Shown: positions 34,546-47,476 of the stretch, in pieces
Layout of the letters: every line of letters starts with the position of its first letter
Position numbering within the stretch: position 1 is the first letter of the stretch
From: Ottelia alismoides
Taxonomy: Eukaryota; Streptophyta; Magnoliopsida; Alismatales; Hydrocharitaceae
Reading direction: 5' to 3'
Assembly: GCA_037367405.1 (NCBI GenBank)
Contig: JAZKJV010000086.1
Span: forward strand, 2,155,001-2,219,000
DNA: 64,000 nt
Notes under the pieces: generated by a model
Seen by the model: only the letters and a program-made list of their open reading frames with translations
Told to the model about the DNA's origin: nothing
Databases searched by the model: none
Program-made: the position numbers and the translations under genes

Positions 34546-36828
34546 ATGCCGAGCGAGGAGCACTGAAGGAGACGGAGATCCACAAGCAGTCGAAGCAGCG
34601 ACACAACGGTGTGGTGATGACGGCAATGCTCTCTAGGGTTTAGAGTAGACGACCACTCTAAGGAGAGAGAGAGAGAGGGCATGTGTAGAGAATGAGAGAG
34701 AGAGAGAGCGAGCTTACTATTATGTTATCTAAAGAAGTAGAGCTAGGGTTTCCTCTTCTATTAAAATATTTTGGGACTCCATGGATCTCAATACATGAAA
34801 AATAAAAATCCAAAGATTGAGATTGTCTGTGTTTCTTTCAATGTCCATGATTTTGTTGTAAAAAATACAATAATTAATTTAATTTTATTAAATATATATT
34901 GAATAATAATCAATATAAACTAATTTCAATAAAATCAATCAACCTTGGAGAAATAGGAAGGAGGCAATCCTCCTTCCATTAGGGGGTGGACGGACACGAA
35001 TTCAATGAGGACTTGGTGGTCGTCCACCCTCCCCTATTAGGAAGGTGGCTTCCTTCTCCTATTACATGAGATTACACATCTCATGATATTTTCCATAATT
35101 TACAACAACATTATTGTAAATTTATTCACACAAATAATTCGAAATTTTTGTGTGAATATTGCATTCATTCCGTTGAAAAATTGTGAATCATATTCACATC
35201 CAAAATAAAAAGTAAATTACATTTTCAATTAATTGCTAATGTGAGTCTAATTCACAAGCATTTAAATTGTAAATGCTATTTACAAATAGCTCTCTCTTAT
35301 ATATTATAAATCACAATTATAATATATACAATTAATATGGATAGTGATATCCACATTATTCATATATATGATAATTAAATTATATTTCATTATCTCATTT
35401 CTTTATTCTCATGTGTCCAAATAATATGAATCACATTAACATTATTCACATCTTAGATAATTAAGTCACATTTAATTATCTTAGATAACTCTCCTTATAT
35501 GACCAAATAATATGAATCAAATTCATATTATGCATGATATTAAATTATATTTAACTATCGATTTTCCTCAATGCTAAGAAACATTATCAACAATGAAATT
35601 ATCATTGAACTCTTTTAAGAATAATGCGATTTCTCCATAGATAATTGGAGATAAGGACATGGCAATTGCACCTTTCATGTATAGCGACTTAGATATTGAG
35701 ATCATATCTCATATCCATATCTCGGGGACCTTCCATAGAAGTTTGATTAAATCAAAATCGTAAATCTAATCTTCTCATTACATCTGAATCGCATTCAGAC
35801 CAATGTCCAACATTTGGACCAAAATTAGATTACTTCTCTACTGAGAGGAGTAACTAAAATTTAGACCTATTTCATCAGTTCCTCGGAATAGAATCGTCAT
35901 GTTTATACAATCATTTATGATCACATCACCATTAGGTATTCCTAATACATGTACATCCTCCATACTGGATGACCTAGAATAAACCCGAAGTTTTATATCT
36001 TATTTAGATTGTCTTCTTCAGGGTTTTATTATTAAGTTTCTCATTTGATCATTAGGATTTTGTATCGATCAAATACTTTCCAAAAGCATGTATCATACCT
36101 AGGTATTGATTATATACTTTCCAAAAGCATATATCAAACCTACGAATTCAGTCAAGCTTCCCAGGCGAGATGACCATGCACGAAATTTGATCCCAATATC
36201 TCATTTGTGATATCATATTTTCAGGTTCAATAAATGAACATGTATGATCCCTTTAAGAGATCGTATTACTCATATGCCCTTGTATGCTCACAAGTGTGTC
36301 GATGTATAGACCTTAAATAGGCCATCAAACTATCCGTCTGCCAAGTGTACATACTTAGCCATATAGTAATACATCCATATCTGGTCAGAGGATGTGTGCC
36401 TATATCATGACAGTATACAACATAGGACTTGGTTATTTCGATCTCGTTAAGTCAAGTCTTTGACCTAACTTATCTAACACCTTCGAATCTCTAGTCCTAT
36501 GCATAGAACCTACATTAAGAGGTCGGTTTGATATCAACATTCAGAGGAAGGATTTCCATCTCCTTCTCAGGTTGGATCCTCTCGGATCAATCACTTGACG
36601 GTGTTTGATGAGTTCTCAATCTAACTCTTTAGATATCATCCAAGCACCAATCTCTATGATTCAAGATTTAATCAACAGATGTATGATTATTAAGATGGTC
36701 ATGGTACATAACCCTAATTGCACTAAGGGTCCTATTATAAAAATTAGTTATTCTTCATTTCATATGAGGGAATGACTCATAATAACATTTATTGCATAAT
36801 GACTCATTGTGGGCTCACATGTCAAACA
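34546..36828 (-). repeat. C2 LTR (truncated at its plus-strand left end)
   Basis: Homologous to the C1 LTR from about 18310 onward, with frequent substitutions; closest in places to the C4 LTR. Ends GGGCTCACATGTCAAACA, a decayed form of GCATTTCCAACA. Confidence 0.85.
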
Positions 36829-36843
36829 ATCTCCCACCAGTCC
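36829..36843 (-). other. C2 polypurine tract
   Basis: The minus strand reads GGACTGGTGGGAGAT next to the LTR end at 36828; it has the intact GTGGGAGAT core. Confidence 0.75.
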
Positions 36844-36920
36844 AAACATCCATTTAATGGGCTATTATTTAAAGCCACACGCATGTGGTAATCATAAGAT
36901 ATTAAGAAAAATAGCATGGT

Positions 36921-36925
36921 AAGCT
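36921..36925. other. Target-site duplication AAGCT, left copy (C3)
   Basis: AAGCT before TGAAGGATACGG; recurs at 47472-47476 after ...TTTCCAACA. Joining the flanks gives GGTAAGCTGACTAGTCAC, matching uninterrupted C1 sequence near 20572. Confidence 0.95.
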
Positions 36926-39426
36926 TGAAGGATACGGAATTATCCTTAAGCACATCATGGAAGCGTGATCATCGTATCGGATACGATGAAGAACGACTAG
37001 TCATACTAGTTGTTCGGTGCAGCGGAATTTAAAATTTTTCATATTGAAACCACATGATTCAAGAACACTTCATGAATCGTTCCATCTATAACCACAACAA
37101 GTATAATGAAATACCTTTTTAAGCATGGTTGATCAAGCCTCTAAAGGAAGAGACCTCCTATCTCAAGTCTGATCGTTGGTGAGACCGCTTGCGAGCGTGA
37201 GGATGAACCACGTTGTCCTCACAATTCAAGAAGATGATCCAAGCGTGGTTGCTCCTGATCTTGTCGCACGAGATCGAACGTCTCCTTCATGAGTTCAGCA
37301 CTTCAAGAAGACGGAGAAGCGAAGAAGGTCGAAGCGGCGGCGCAGTAGTGAGGGTGTCAACGATTTTCTCCTCTATGGTTTGGTGGACGGCCACCAAGTA
37401 GAGGGGGAAAGAATTGGCGTGTACGGAGAAGAAGGGAAGAGAGAGAGCCTCTAATATTCTATGTCTCTATTAGAGAGCATGGTATGCCTCTCTATTTATA
37501 GAGTTTTGGGATCCATGGATCTCAATCCATGTGACATACAAAATCAATGGATGAGACTGATTTATGTCAATCCAATGACTACGATTGTTGTTGGTAAAAA
37601 CCAACAAATTTAGATCAAAATATATTTGACAAAATCAAATACAAATTAATCTAAAATTACACCAAATAAATAAAGAGAGAATATACATGGAGATTACATA
37701 TGGACGTCCACCCATTTGGAATTGGGTGCCGCCCAAGCTTTCCATGAGGAGAGCAATCTCATGACATGTTATGAGATTGCATATCTCCATGCAAATCTCT
37801 TTATTTATTTCCAACAACTTTTGTTGGGCTTTATTCTTCAAAAATATTTCACAATTATATTTGAGAATATTGCAATCTTGCCATTGAAAAATTGTGAATC
37901 ATATTCACAACCCAAAACAACATATAATTTACATTGTCAATTAATTACACAATGTGTATCCAATACACATAATAATTAATTAACTAATATAAATTACAGT
38001 TATCTCTCTCTACTATATTATAAATCAGATTTATAATATATTATGAATAATTGGATATTCTTATCCATATTATTCTTATCCATAATAATTAAATCATATT
38101 TAATTATATTGGATAATCTCCACACACATCAAGATGATTAAATCACATTTAATCATCAATTCTTCATTGATTAGATCTTATGGAATTATTCTCGAACCCT
38201 TCAAGAATAATGTGATCTTTCATCAGATACTAGGAGATAAGGATAGGGAGATTGTATTTTTCCACATATAGTGACATGGATATTGAGATCATATCTTAAC
38301 TCCAGATCGCGAGCCTCCCATAGATGCTTGATTAAATCAAGACCGTAAATCTAATCTTCTCATTGTATCTGAATCACATTCAGATCAATGTCCGATACTT
38401 TGACCAAAATCAGATCACTTCTCTACTGAGAGGAGTCACTAAAATCCAGACCCGTTCATTACTCCCTAGGAATGGAAGCGTCATGGTTATACAATCGTTT
38501 ATGATCACATCATCCTCAGGTAATCCCAATACCTGTACATCCTGCATATTGGACGACTCAGATTAAACCTGAAGTATTGGATCAACTTTATACTGTCTAC
38601 CTCAAGGTTTTATTAGTAAGTTTCTCATTCGATCATTGTGAGTTGGTATCGATCATACACTTTCCAAAAGCGTATATCATACCTAGGTCTTGATCATATA
38701 CTTTCCAAAAGTATATATCAAACCTACAAATTCAGTCAAGCTTCCAAAGCAAGATGACCATGCGCATGGAATTTGATTCTTCCCAATATCTCATGAGTGA
38801 GCTCATGTCTTCCGGTTCAGTAACTGAACCTGTAAGATCCCTTTGAGAGATTGTATTACTCATATGCCCTTATATGCACACCAGCGCGTCGGTGTATAGA
38901 CCTTGGTTAGGTCATCAACCTATTGGTCTGCCAAATGTACATACTCAGACATATAGTAACACATCTGTCTCCGGTCAGAGGATGAGTGCCGATATCATGA
39001 CAGCATACGATATAGGACTTTGTGTTATCTCAATCTCGTTAAGTCAACTCTTGACCTAACTAATCTGACACCTCCGAATCTCTATTCCTATGCAGAGGAC
39101 CTGCATCAAGAGGTTGGTCAGATATCAGCCTTCAGAGATAAGGATTGCCATCTCCTACTCAGTCTGGAGATCATCTCTTAACAATCATTTGACGGTGCTT
39201 GATGAGTCCTCAATCTAACCCTTTAGATATTCATCCAAGAACCAGCCTTTATGATTCAATAGTTGAATCAACAGATGTATGCTTATTAAGATGGCCATGG
39301 CACATAACCTTAATTGTACTAAGGGACCTATTATGCAAGTTAATTATTCTTCATTTCAGATCAGGGAATGATATTTGCAATAACATTTATTGCATAATGG
39401 CTCGTCGTGGGCTCGCATTTCCAACA
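36926..39426 (-). repeat. C3 3' LTR (left copy, 2501 bp)
   Basis: TGAAGGATACGG...GCATTTCCAACA, direct repeat of 44959-47471. It is bounded on the outside by AAGCT and on the inside by the PPT. Confidence 0.93.
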
Positions 39427-39441
39427 ATCTCCCACTAGCCC
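39427..39441 (-). other. C3 polypurine tract
   Basis: The minus strand reads GGGCTAGTGGGAGAT directly before TGTTGGAAATGCGAG. Confidence 0.85.
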
Positions 39442-42400
39442 AAATGAGCCATTAATGGGCTAATCATTTAAACTCGCACTCATGTGACAATCATAGGTTA
39501 TTTAGAAAATAGCTAGGTAAGTTGATCAGTCACTCTGTTCCCGTGAGACCATGCCAAGTCCTTTTACGGCACTTGCATATCCCCAGTAACAGTGCTCACA
39601 TCCAATGTGAATGTTGCATCTTATGCAACCAATACTCAATCTAGTTAGTTACAGTGTCTTTGACACTACAGCTTAATAATTATCATAACCAGTATTTCCA
39701 TAATCCTTATCAGAATACCCTTATTCCTGAAGATCACTATCTCTTAAGGTATCCACAGTTAAGACCTTTTAGATCTCTATCTATAAAGTCTTAAGTTTTG
39801 AAGATAAGACTTTGAGATCACTATCTCAAAAATCTTGTCATCTATGAAGATTTTGTATTTACTACAACCAAGTGTTTTATTTCCATAGTAGGATTAGTAA
39901 CAGTTTACTACTCCCACTACATGGCAGCCATCTGGCTTTTGTACACATCTATCACACACCCGACTTCTCAGAACTGATGCCCATGGGCAAGTAGTTCTAG
40001 CATTCACTTTCTCAACTCTTTGAGGTGCTATCCCTTTAGATAGGTCAGTACCATATCTTAAGGGATGGAAGCCTTTCTTGGAATTTCTAAAAATAGAATA
40101 TGTCCAAGGTGTACTACAAACGTGACAGTTCCATTATCCTCTTATCTTTGCTTCTGAACAACTTCAGAACTAAGATCTAAGAGGTATCTTTGAAATCATA
40201 TTTAAAGATATGGAATAGTCAGTCTATAAAACACTTATTATCATCCTTATATCATTCTAAATGATTAGGATATTATCTACATTTAGCATGATAAACACAA
40301 AGGCACTCCCACTAAGCTTCACATGGATCATCCAGATTCTATCTGAAATCATGACATTTATAATTTCATCAAATCTTGTGATCCAACTTCAAGAAGCTTA
40401 TTTTGAGTCCATAGATGGATTCCTTAGCTTTCACATCTTGCTTTTCTCAACCATGAAGCCCTGGGGCTACTTCATGTGAATATTCTCAGAGAGGTATTCG
40501 TACAGGAATGCAATATTGACTTATATCTTGAAGATACTATAGTCAAGTTGGTGTAGCTAAGGTTAGCAATATTCTGACGATTTTAAGCATGGTCACCGAA
40601 GAGCAAGTCTCATCGCAAGCAATGTCTTCTCTTCCGGTGTATAGCTCATGGCTACGAACAGTGCTTTGAAGGTCTCTACCTTCTCATCAGGTTCTCTTTC
40701 TCTTGAAGATCCATTTACACCTTTACAGGTATTACCCATATAGGTGGATCCTCAAGGGTCCATATACAACACTTGTATATGAAGTCTACATTAGACTTTT
40801 ATTGCTATCCATCTATCCATGCTATGATCTTCAGAAGATTTATCACATGAAGTTCGATCATTGTCAGATTTCTCTCACACATGGAATCCATCCTCAAACT
40901 CATTTGAAGAGGTATTAGTGTTTCATCTTTAATTGTCCTTTTAGTTTCTAATTTCAGGAGACTCATTATCTTCTCAAGATTAAATGAGATCCTACACTTC
41001 ATTTTCATCTTGATTCGCAAGAGTCTCAAACTCTAAGAATCACATTCTCAGAGATGAGATATTTTAAGAATCTCAAGGTCATAAAGTAGGTATCCAATAC
41101 CATCCTTTATTTTCCTAATGAAGCAGCACTCTCAAGTGCTAAATTCCAACATACATGGAACCTTATTAAGGATATACATTGTAGTCTCTACTACACATAT
41201 ATACCTGGAAACTGAGGGATAATTATGCTAAAATTCATCATTGATAAGATCATGTCACATATGATCCAATTGTATCTACCTATAACTTTATTGAGTTAAG
41301 GTGTGTTAGAAGGATTGAGATAGAAATGATATTCATATCTCCATAAGGTATCCTTTGAATTCATCTAACAGGTACAGGCTACATAGATTAGATCAAATTC
41401 ATTTTATCTTCCTTCAAACTTTGGTTCTAAACCAAAATTATGAAATCTTTGAACATTTCAAAGGTTTCTTAGGTGAAGAGAAGAAATCTCATATCATACA
41501 TAATCATTAATAGATATCACATACCCACAATGTTCACTATGATATAGTATGTATGAGATCCTGAATACCTTGGCATCTTACATCTTTCTCTGATAAGGGT
41601 GTATTGGACATTTTACTTTGAATACAATATTTATAAGTATGTAAGTTTTGAAATTTTAGACATTCTAAAGTTTCATCTCTTACTAGTCTATTGATCAAAT
41701 CAATAAACAAATGTCCAAGGCTTGATGCTAGATCATTGTCAAATGATCTTCATCCTCATATTGATCTCGAGGTTTAATTTCAACATTTAGAAATGTTAAT
41801 GAACCATTCATCAATTTTCTAATTTAGTGGAGTCCACTAGATTTTATATTACTGTCTGAAATATTTCCGTCATAACTCTTTATGATAGTTCTATCTTAGA
41901 ATTCATGTTTATTTCCAACATTTAGAAACAAACAATGAAGGTATTCTTATATCTAGGTCATAGAGACATTCTCTACGACTAATGGCTCTCCCACTGAAAT
42001 TAACAAGTCTATCAATCCAACAGAGATTGTTGCAACAATTGCATCAATATCCATGTGGATTACTATAAACCTTTAAGATCAAATTTTCCAGTCTTCTAAA
42101 ACATATGCAACCCATTGCAAGTATTGTCAGAAGATTGAGATACAATTATTAGACTCTATCCTATCAAATAAGAAAGTCAATTTCAATTATTTATGAGATT
42201 ATTTTGATACTCTATCCGAGTCCTTCTCTAAGGATTCTAGACAAACTTGATAGTCATACTATCAACACATCAACTTATTGCAGTTTTGGCATTCATCCAA
42301 CTCTTTGGATGTCATATGGAAGTCACAGAAGTCCAGTCAACTCTTTGACTTTCCTTCTTTCTTGGGTCTAACCCATGCTTCCACTGCGCTCCCTTTATCT

Positions 42401-44944
42401 ATAAGAAACTATTTCTCAGGACAGAGGATCTCTTATTAAAAAGGAATTCAAAGTAAGAGTATTTCAACATTTATACATGCTTCATTAAATTCATACAATG
42501 TGAATATTATGAAGCTTCATGAATCACTTGAGTACAGACAGTAGAACGATGACACTCATCGTATCTACATCCATCTAAAACTCTTAAAACATTGGTTCAG
42601 GTAGGTATTCAAACATTTTGAATACATCATCTCTTATAGAACCACCATTCTGCATGATGCAGTGAACCATGTCATTCATGATAAATGTCAAGAGCACATA
42701 TGTATGCCAGAATATCTTCTTAAGTCTTTATAAGGATTATTTGACAATTGTGATCATCATCGACATGTCACTTCCAAAGGCACATTCGATGAGAGATCAA
42801 GACTATAGAGTCATACAAACCCTTAGGGTTGTAGATCAATTGTCTAATTTAATTGTCATTCCTCATTATTGTGAGGAAACATGCACATTGCAACCACATA
42901 CATTATGTCTTCAATTGCAAGTACAATATCTGGATCATGAGTCCAATCCAAGATATTACACTGTTATTATTGAGTATATCATTGAGTGGGTTTTAATGAA
43001 GGATTATCTGAAATAATAAATTTGCATAGATGTATGTATTTATATATATATATACACACGCACACATAGTTTACTTTGATTTAGGAATTTTTATATCAAA
43101 GTTGTCTTGCCATGTCAACATGAAAGTTCATTCCCTTAATCACTTTCATTGTAAGAGATATACTTACCATTATATCTCAAGCAAGATCTGGGATCTCCTT
43201 CCTTATCTTTGTTGCATCCCATAATATGAGAACCTACAACTCGGATAAAAAGAAGCGGGAACACATTCCGCCTTGCAAGTTCCAACCTGCATTCCCAATT
43301 CGGACTTTAACACCAGGGCCCACCACCCCTAAGGCAATGTTGACCTTTCGTTAATTGAACTAACCGTCAACATGAATAGTACTCGCTATACGCAATCCAA
43401 TATCTCCCCAATAATATGAGGATCCGATATTGGGGTCACTACGTATACGGCCTTACTCTTTCGGAGAAGCAAAGAGCCTGATCCAGATGCGCTTGCATAC
43501 AGGAGCTGTCACTTCGAACAGGCGTCTCCTACATACAATCCCTGGCGACGGAACCCTCCGCCTTGACGGGAGACCATGGATGTTACTTATGTGATCCTCC
43601 ATATCATATTCAAATTCTAATTAGTCAATATGAATCATATTCATTATGATTAATTCTTCCAAGGGAAATAACATCTCTATTCATAATAGAGTGTTTTAAT
43701 TTTAATTGGATTCCAATCAATCTAATCATATTAAATTAATGAGCCAATTAATATCCAACAAACATTTTTAATTGTTACTTGAATTATGGTATTATCTCAA
43801 ATACATATTATTTTGAATTTTAATAATTAGAAATACATCATGATTTCTTAAGCATTATACTAACCCTACCCGTTGTCATGGCGAGTACCGACGAGAGTGG
43901 GGACGAACCACATACGTTGCAACCCGCAACCCCAATGCTCTCCGACTAGACACCATATCCACCTCAAGAAAGGATAATGCAAAATCGATCATTTTATACT
44001 TGAGATGATCATCGGTTCTTCAGCCGAAATTATACCATATAATAATAATCAAAACAATTTTTGATTGACATTATAATGAGATTTGCTAAACAAATCCCAA
44101 GTCCTATTCAAGCAACATGTTTTGTTGGAATGTTGATCATGTGGATCATGTAACCAATTAGTGATCTAGATCACATCTAATCAATTATTGGTTAAGTCCA
44201 ATGTCATTTAAGGAAATAATTATCATCAAATATTTCAAAAATATTTATGCACAATTATTCTAGGAAATTAAACAATTTAATTTCACTAATTGATTAAATG
44301 ACAATCACCATTCAAGCATCAGTTTGATGATTGTGTTTCCAATTAAGATTTAGATCAAATCTAATCAATTAATGGGTTGAGGTCAAGTCAATTATGTAAA
44401 TAATCATCTTCCAATATTTCACAAATATTTTTCATGATTATTTCACAAAATTAACAATTAATTTCACTAATTGACAATCACTTGGTTCTAGATTAGGACT
44501 GTAATTTCAGTAGTGACCCCTACTCACTAAAATTAACATATCTCAATCAAATTAAATCAAATTAGCAAACTCAATTTTCATAGATTGCTAACTTGATTTA
44601 GGACAGAAGCAAAGTGATGGTTTCACGCATTTCTAGGCGGATCTAAATAGTAATTAACTATTTAATCATGTTAAGATCTACAGTTCCCGCAACAGTGCAT
44701 ACATGTTCATTAAAAACAACCATATCTCGAGCATACGAAATCCGATTTACGCAAACTCAGATCCTATGGTTTCCTTATTTAATGGGGAACAAAATGCATG
44801 GAAATAATTCGTGCTTAAACATTTTAAACATGGTCGAAATTATTTATTAAAAGATCTGTGAAATCAATGCGACAAAAACTTTCGCGACCTTAACGAACCC
44901 AAGTCATCCTCGGTTTTCGAATCATATTCGAAACCATCAACCTG
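39442..44944 (-). pseudogene. pol: C3 decayed Copia internal region (pol remnant)
   Basis: Collinear with C1 20499-25998. The catalytic RT motif at about 40265-40285 again reads Asn-Val-Asp-Asn on the minus strand. The WIFKRK-containing segment at about 40690-40800 carries the same extra T as C1 (plus AGACTTTTATTGCT), shifting the frame, whereas C2 has the shorter AGACTTTATTGCT. The GC-richer block at 43210-43580 parallels C1. No frame exceeds about 115 codons and none shows a domain. Coding is dead. Confidence 0.75.
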
Positions 44945-44956
44945 GCTCTGATACCA
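44945..44956 (-). other. C3 primer-binding site (tRNA-iMet)
   Basis: The minus strand reads TGGTATCAGAGC, a perfect 12-base iMet PBS, two bases from the LTR. Confidence 0.95.
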
Positions 44957-44958
44957 CT

Positions 44959-47471
44959 TGAAGGATATGGAATTATCCTTAAGCGCATCATGGAAACGTG
45001 ATCGTCGTATCGTATACGATGAAGAATGACTAGTCGTACTAGTTGTTCGGTGCAGCGGAATTTAAAATTTTCTATATGATGAAACCACATGATTCGTTTC
45101 ATCTATAACCACAACAAGTATAATGCAATACCTCTTGAAGCGTGGTTGATCAAGTCTCTAAATGAAGAGACCTCCTGTCTCAAGTCTGATCGTCGGTGAG
45201 ACCGCTTGCGAGCACGGGGATGAACCGTATTGTCCTCGCAATCCAAGAAGATGATCCAAGCGTGGTTGCTCCTGATCTCGTCGCACGAGATTGAATGTCT
45301 CCTTCGTGAGTGCAAGCACTTCAAGAAGACGGAGAACCGAAGAATGTCGAAGCGGCGGTGCGGTGGCGAGGGCGTCAACGATTTTCTCCTCTAGAGTTTA
45401 GTGGATGGCCACCAAGTAGAGGGAGAAAAGAGTTGATGTGTATGGGAGAAGAAGGGAAAGAGAGAGAGATCTAATATTCGATATCTCTATTAGAGAGCAT
45501 TGTATGCCTCTCTATTTATAGAGTTTTGGGATCCATGGATCTCAATCCATGTGACATACAAAATCAATGGATGAGATTGATTTATGTCAATCCAATGGTT
45601 AAGATTGTTGTTGGTAAAACCAACAAATTTATATCAAAATATATTTGAGAAAATCAAATACAAATTAATCCAAAATTACACCAAATAAATAAGGAGAGAA
45701 TATACATGGATATTACATCTCCATGTACATTCCATATGGACGGCCACCAATTCCTATTTGGAATTGGGTGTCGCCGAATTGGTGGCCGTCCATAGGAGAG
45801 CAACTCATGACATGCAGAGATTGTCATATCTCTACGTATATTCTCTTTATTTATTTCCCAAACTTTTGTTGGGTTTTATTCTTCAAAAATAATTCACAAT
45901 TATATTTGAGAATATTGTAATCTTGCCATTGAAAAATTGTGAATCATATTCACAACCCAAAACAACATATAATTTACATTGTCAATTAATTACACAATGT
46001 GTATCGAATACACATAATAATTAATTAACTAATATAAATTACAATTAGCTCTCTTTACTATATTATAAATCACATTTATAATATATTATGAATAATTGGA
46101 TATTCTTATCCATATTATTCTTATCCATAATAATTAAATCATATTTAATTATATTGGATAATCTCCACACACATCAAGATGATTAAATCACATTTAATCA
46201 TCAATTCTTCACTGCTTAGATCTTATGGAATTATTCTCGAACCCTTCAAGAATAATGCGATCTTTCCTCAGATACTTGGAGATAAGGACATGGCGATTGT
46301 ATTGTTCCATGTATAGTGACATGGATATTGAGATCATATCTTAAATCCAGATTACGGGCCTCCCATAGATGCTTGATTAAATCAAGACCGTAAATCTAAT
46401 CTTCTCATTGTATCTGAATCACATTCAGATCAATGTCCAACACTTGGACCAAGATCAGATCACTTCTCTACTGAGAGGACTCACTAAAATCCAGATCCGT
46501 TTCATCACTCCCTAGGAATGGAAGCATCATGGTTATACAATCGTTTATGATGGCATCACCCTCAGGTATTCCCAATATATGTACATCCTGCATACCGGAC
46601 GACTCAGATTAAACTTGAAGAATTGGATCAACTTTATACTGTCTACTTTATGGTTTTATCAGTAAGTTTCTCATTCGATCATTGGGAGCTGGTATCCATC
46701 ATACACTTTCCAAAAGCGTATATCATACCTAGGTCTTGCTCATATACTTTCCAAAAGTATATATCAAACCTACAAATTCAGTCAAGCTTCCAAAGCGAGA
46801 CGACTATGCGCATGGAATTTGATTCTTCCAATATCTCATGAGTGAGCTCATGTCTTCCAGTTCAGTAACTGAACCTGTATGATCCCTTTGAGAGATCGTA
46901 TTACTCATATTCCCTTATATGCACACCAACGCGTCGGTGTATAGACCTTGGTTAGGTCATCAACCTATTGGTCTGCCAAATGTACGTACTCAGACATATA
47001 GTAACACATCTGTCTCTGGTCAGAGGATGCGTGCCTATATCATGACAGCATACGATATAGGACTTTGGTTATCTCGATCTCTTTAAGTCAACTCTTTGAC
47101 CTAACTAATCTGACACCTCCGAATCTCTATTCTTATGCAGAGGACCTGCGTCAAGAGGTTGGTTAGATATCAACCTTCAGAGATAAGGATTGCCATCTCC
47201 TACTCAGGCTGGAGATCATCTGTTAACAATCTTTTGATGGTGCTTGATGAGTCCTCAATCTAACCCTTTAGATGTCCATCCAAGCACCAGCCTCTATGAT
47301 TCTATAGTTGAATAAACAACTGTATGATTATTAAGATGGCCATGGTACATAACCCTAATTGTACTAAGGGACCTATTATGCAAATTAATTATTCTTCATT
47401 TCAGATCAGGGAATGATATTTGCAATAACATTTATTGCATAATGGCTCACCGTGGGCTCGCATTTCCAACA
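44959..47471 (-). repeat. C3 5' LTR (right copy, 2513 bp)
   Basis: Direct repeat of 36926-39426. Near 45080 it lacks the AAGAACACTTCATGA-type segment seen in the partner. Confidence 0.93.
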
Positions 47472-47476
47472 AAGCT
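47472..47476. other. Target-site duplication AAGCT, right copy (C3)
   Basis: Identical to 36921-36925 and adjacent to the LTR end. Confidence 0.95.

Larger units (their letters stand above)
36926..47471 (-). mobile_element. Ty1/Copia element C3, complete, nested in C2
   Basis: 10.5 kb, minus orientation: 5' LTR 44959-47471, PBS 44945-44956, internal 39442-44944, PPT 39427-39441, 3' LTR 36926-39426. Same family as C1 throughout. Its LTRs differ by roughly 7-8 percent in the first 150 bases, including an indel, so it is older than C1. It is a clear case of a family member inserting into another member's pol. Confidence 0.92.
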
